Notes under the pieces: generated by a model
Databases searched by the model: none
Told to the model about the DNA's origin: nothing
The model's input: the letters and a program-made list of their open reading frames with translations, nothing else
Shown here: piece by piece, positions 5,814 to 7,419 of the stretch
Layout of the letters: each line of letters begins with the position of its first letter
Position numbering within the stretch: position 1 is the first letter of the stretch
Assembly (NCBI GenBank): GCA_050247255.1
Contig: JBFWUM010000097.1
Coordinates: forward strand, 1 to 7,419
From: JBFWUM01 sp050247255
Lineage (GTDB): Bacteria > Acidobacteriota > Vicinamibacteria > Vicinamibacterales > UBA2999
Reading direction: 5' to 3'
DNA length: 7,419 nucleotides
Position numbers and translations under genes: made by a program

Positions 5814-6705
5814 AGCCGCGTCATGGCTGGTGGCGATGGTGCTGGCCATCGCGGTCGCCGCGCTGATCGCATGGCTGCTGCGCGATCGGCAGCAATCCGT
5901 ATGGACGAGCATCGGCATGCAACCGGCGATCGCGATCAGCGGGTTGGCGCGCATCGACGGCAGCAACGGACTCGAGTTGCTGGTCGTGCACGACAATCGG
6001 CTGCCTGGCGAGATCCGGCTTGGCAGGTTGCGCGTGGAAGACGCTGCGCACGAGCCGGTGACGTGGCCTGGTGACGACCTGCCGATCGACCTCGAGGCGG
6101 TGTCGCCCATCCCCGGACGGCCGGGCCTGTTCCTCACCATCACCAGCGGCGGCGACGCGTCGCTGGTGCAGCTGACAGGCGGCGGGGCCGACCTGCTCGG
6201 CGCGTTCACGCTGCCCGAGCGCCCGCAGCGTCCGCAGTTCGAAGGGCTCAGCGTCCAGCGGCTCGGCGACATGCTCGTCGCGGCGTGGGGCGATCGCGGG
6301 GCGGGCAATCAGCCCGGCCACCTCTATTGGGGCGTGTTCGACCTCGAGGCGCCCGGCATGACGGTCGCGGGCAGCGTGGAGATGCGGGCGCCGTACCCGC
6401 CGCCAGGCAACGCCACCACGCGTCACATCTCAGACCTGCGGATTGCCCGCGACGGACGCCTTTGGCTGTCGTCGGCCAGCGACCCAGGAGACCGGGGCCC
6501 ATTCCAGTCGGCGGTGTACGAGGCCGGACGCTTCGTCGTCACCGGAGGCGCCATCCGGTTCGAGCCGTGCCCGTCCCCGACGCCGGCGCAGACCTACCGG
6601 CGGAAGATCGAGGCGATCGAGCTGACGGCCGACGAGTCGCAGCTCGTGCTCGGCACCGATGATGAGGCGAGCGGCGGCGCCATCACGATCCTGCCGCTCG
6701 ATTAG
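5767..6705 (+). CDS. membrane-anchored or secreted beta-propeller protein, SdiA-regulated/phytase-esterase-like
   Basis: The product has 312 residues from the ATG at 5767; a TTG six bases upstream is the alternative. Residues 19-37 are one hydrophobic segment after a basic stretch (RPRK), so the protein is a signal anchor or secreted and acts outside the cytoplasm. The rest shows short beta-strand blades. Blocks in order are DLEAV (108-112) followed by PGLFLTITSGGD, FEGLSV (158-163) followed by GDMLVAAWGDRG, ISDLRIARDGRLWLSS (221-236), and KIEAIEL (280-286) followed by ESQLVLGTDDE. This sequence of (D/F/K)-x-E-(A/G) strands, each ending in an acidic or glycine-rich turn, matches the layout of SdiA-regulated and phytase/esterase-like propellers, whose acidic residues line a metal-binding centre. 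No enzymatic role is shown. It diverges from the MFS gene with overlapping 5' ends, and its TAG overlaps the stop of the convergent protease-like gene. Confidence 0.7.
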   Translation: MTRGDRAYQEGTRPRKAASWLVAMVLAIAVAALIAWLLRDRQQSVWTSIGMQPAIAISGLARIDGSNGLELLVVHDNRLPGEIRLGRLRVEDAAHEPVTWPGDDLPIDLEAVSPIPGRPGLFLTITSGGDASLVQLTGGGADLLGAFTLPERPQRPQFEGLSVQRLGDMLVAAWGDRGAGNQPGHLYWGVFDLEAPGMTVAGSVEMRAPYPPPGNATTRHISDLRIARDGRLWLSSASDPGDRGPFQSAVYEAGRFVVTGGAIRFEPCPSPTPAQTYRRKIEAIELTADESQLVLGTDDEASGGAITILPLD

Positions 6706-7304
6706 CGCTCGTTCAACCGCTCCTGCATGACCGACGCCTGATCCTCGGTGAAGCGCCATACCGGCGCGTCAGCCGCCGCACCGTCGCGCTTCAAGACCGT
6801 GTCGTGCCAGCGGGCGCTCATCAAGCCGGTCGGCGAGTGCGCCTCGCCGAGCAGCAGATGGCCGACTTCATGGGCCATCACCAGGCCGAGCAGTTGCCTC
6901 GGCGCCAGACCGGCCCGCGCGGCGCCGGCGGCAATGCGATCGGCGAACACGCTCGCCAGCCACCCCTGGTCGTGTGGCGGCAGCACGTGCGCCACCCCGT
7001 AGGCGCGGTCGCTCACGTCCGCCGGGGCTCGGATGATGCGGACGATCACGTCGCCAGGGCCGAGAGGCCCATCGCACGGCACAGGCATTCCGCAGAACCG
7101 GAAGAGCACCTGAATGCCGGTGGAGCTGAGGAGGGGGCCAGCCGTCGTTTCCGCAGCCGCCACGACCTCCGCCGACGGCAGGCCGCCGTTGTTGTACACA
7201 CGAACGGTGAGCACGCGATCCGGAACGCCGGCGCGCACCGCTTCCGTTCCCCAGAAGGCCATCGCGCTCGCCAGCACGATCGCCAGTCGCTTGTGTCGTC
7301 CCAT
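6702..7304 (-). CDS. secreted zinc-metallopeptidase-like protein (HExxH, metzincin-like)
   Basis: The product has 200 residues. Residues 1-25 are a clear signal peptide (MGRHKRLAIVLASAMAFW, then AVRA before the cleavage site). The hallmark is HEVGHLLLGEAH (145-156) followed by SPTGLM (157-162): zinc ligands His145 and His149, catalytic Glu146, a likely third ligand His156, and a Met162 in the place of a Met-turn. Spacing is HExxH-x6-H, one residue longer than the metzincin HExxHxxGxxH. Cys71 and Cys77 could form a disulfide. It is smaller than most known secreted metzincins and has no obvious propeptide cysteine switch. The start at 7302-7304 is chosen because GGAGAG (7309-7314) precedes it and it gives the signal peptide; an ATG at 7370 would add an unlikely Arg-rich stretch. 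Its TAA (6702-6704) overlaps the TAG of the convergent gene, leaving no terminator between them. The substrate is unknown. Confidence 0.8.
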   Translation of the reverse strand: MGRHKRLAIVLASAMAFWGTEAVRAGVPDRVLTVRVYNNGGLPSAEVVAAAETTAGPLLSSTGIQVLFRFCGMPVPCDGPLGPGDVIVRIIRAPADVSDRAYGVAHVLPPHDQGWLASVFADRIAAGAARAGLAPRQLLGLVMAHEVGHLLLGEAHSPTGLMSARWHDTVLKRDGAAADAPVWRFTEDQASVMQERLNER

Positions 7305-7308
7305 CGCG

Positions 7309-7314
7309 CTCTCC
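7309..7314 (-). promoter_or_regulatory. Shine-Dalgarno deciding the start of the metallopeptidase-like gene
   Basis: GGAGAG on the minus strand, with its GGAG core six bases from the ATG at 7302-7304. It favours this start over the in-frame ATG at 7370, which lies upstream of the putative -10 box. Confidence 0.65.
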
Positions 7315-7344
7315 AACGCGACCCGGCACCGGCCGGGGGCCATC

Positions 7345-7350
7345 ACCCTA
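7345..7350 (-). promoter_or_regulatory. putative extended -10 box of the metallopeptidase-like gene
   Basis: The minus strand reads TGCTAGGGT, an extended -10 (TGn-TAGGGT). A transcript from here would have a leader of about 33 bases containing the GGAGAG site. There is no good -35, as allowed for extended -10 promoters. The rest of 7305-7419 shows no convincing gene, apart from a possible C-terminal tail of an upstream minus-strand frame ending at 7342. Confidence 0.35.
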
Positions 7351-7385
7351 GCACGGACCGTTCCGGCCACGCCGACACTTTTGGC

Positions 7386-7400
7386 GCTTCTGGCAGAAGC
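7386..7400. promoter_or_regulatory. 15-base palindrome upstream of the metallopeptidase-like promoter
   Basis: GCTTCTG-G-CAGAAGC is perfectly symmetric around base 7393. It lies 36-50 bases upstream of the putative -10 box, a typical place for an activator site. The one-base spacer suits a dimeric regulator better than an RNA hairpin. Function is not shown. Confidence 0.3.
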
Positions 7401-7419
7401 CGATCGGGCTGTGCGGCCG

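Noticed and set aside
5774..5872. Longer MFS N-terminus starting at the ATG at 5872 or 5824
   Set aside because: It adds a Pro/Arg/Ala-rich stretch not expected in the family, with no ribosome site, and lies inside the divergent gene; GTG at 5773 gives the usual short tail before the first membrane helix.
7305..7370. N-terminal extension of the metallopeptidase-like protein from the ATG at 7370
   Set aside because: It would place an Arg-rich stretch before a complete signal peptide and leave the good ribosome site at 7309-7314 unused.
7342..7419. Possible C-terminal tail of an upstream minus-strand gene ending in TGA at 7342-7344
   Set aside because: The frame is open to the window edge, but about 24 residues without any motif cannot be told from chance in GC-rich DNA.

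Overview
The window is very GC-rich DNA, packed with genes and with hardly any intergenic space. It holds two complete dehydrogenase-type or transport genes, a membrane glycosyltransferase-like gene, a small ORF, a putative envelope propeller protein, a secreted metalloprotease-like protein and one truncated gene. The gene content (periplasmic quinohemoprotein, molybdenum-hydroxylase small subunit, TMTC-like/TPR membrane protein, short palindromic repeats) and codon usage fit a Gram-negative soil-type bacterium. My best guess is an Acidobacteriota member, perhaps of the Vicinamibacteria type; this is an inference from style, not a phylogenetic result.

The main block is on the minus strand, read from high to low coordinates. 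It starts with a 12-TM MFS transporter (4547-5773), then a 56-residue ORF (4375-4545) that starts one base after the MFS stop. Next is a TMTC-like multi-TM protein with C-terminal TPRs (2601-4385), whose GTG start overlaps the small ORF by 11 bases. After a 63-base gap comes a cytochrome c-PQQ quinohemoprotein dehydrogenase (390-2537), and 27 bases later the [2Fe-2S] subunit of an IorAB-type molybdenum hydroxylase, which runs off the window at base 1. The last two suggest a periplasmic alcohol-to-aldehyde-to-acid oxidation chain feeding c-type cytochromes. The first three look translationally coupled. Four of these five genes use non-ATG starts.

At 5767-5773 the MFS gene meets a divergent plus-strand gene (5767-6705) encoding an N-terminally anchored beta-propeller of SdiA-regulated/phytase-esterase-like type. 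Their 5' ends appear to overlap, and a TAnnnT hexamer lies exactly 10 bases upstream of each start, which suggests leaderless or near-leaderless divergent transcription. The plus-strand gene ends tail-to-tail with a minus-strand gene for a small secreted zinc-metallopeptidase-like protein (6702-7304), the two stop codons overlapping. The last 115 bases (7305-7419) hold the leader of that protease-like gene, with a plausible -10 box and an upstream palindrome.

Points most worth a second look: the quinoprotein has an Asp at the position linked to lanthanide use but seems to lack the Glu and Asn metal ligands and the vicinal Cys pair of methanol dehydrogenases; a palindromic repeat cluster lies in frame inside the TMTC-like gene; the divergent start region is unusually compressed; the small coupled ORF may be a collapsed GNAT gene; and the protease-like motif has an extra residue compared with metzincins. 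No CRISPR array, tRNA, rRNA or transposase was seen.
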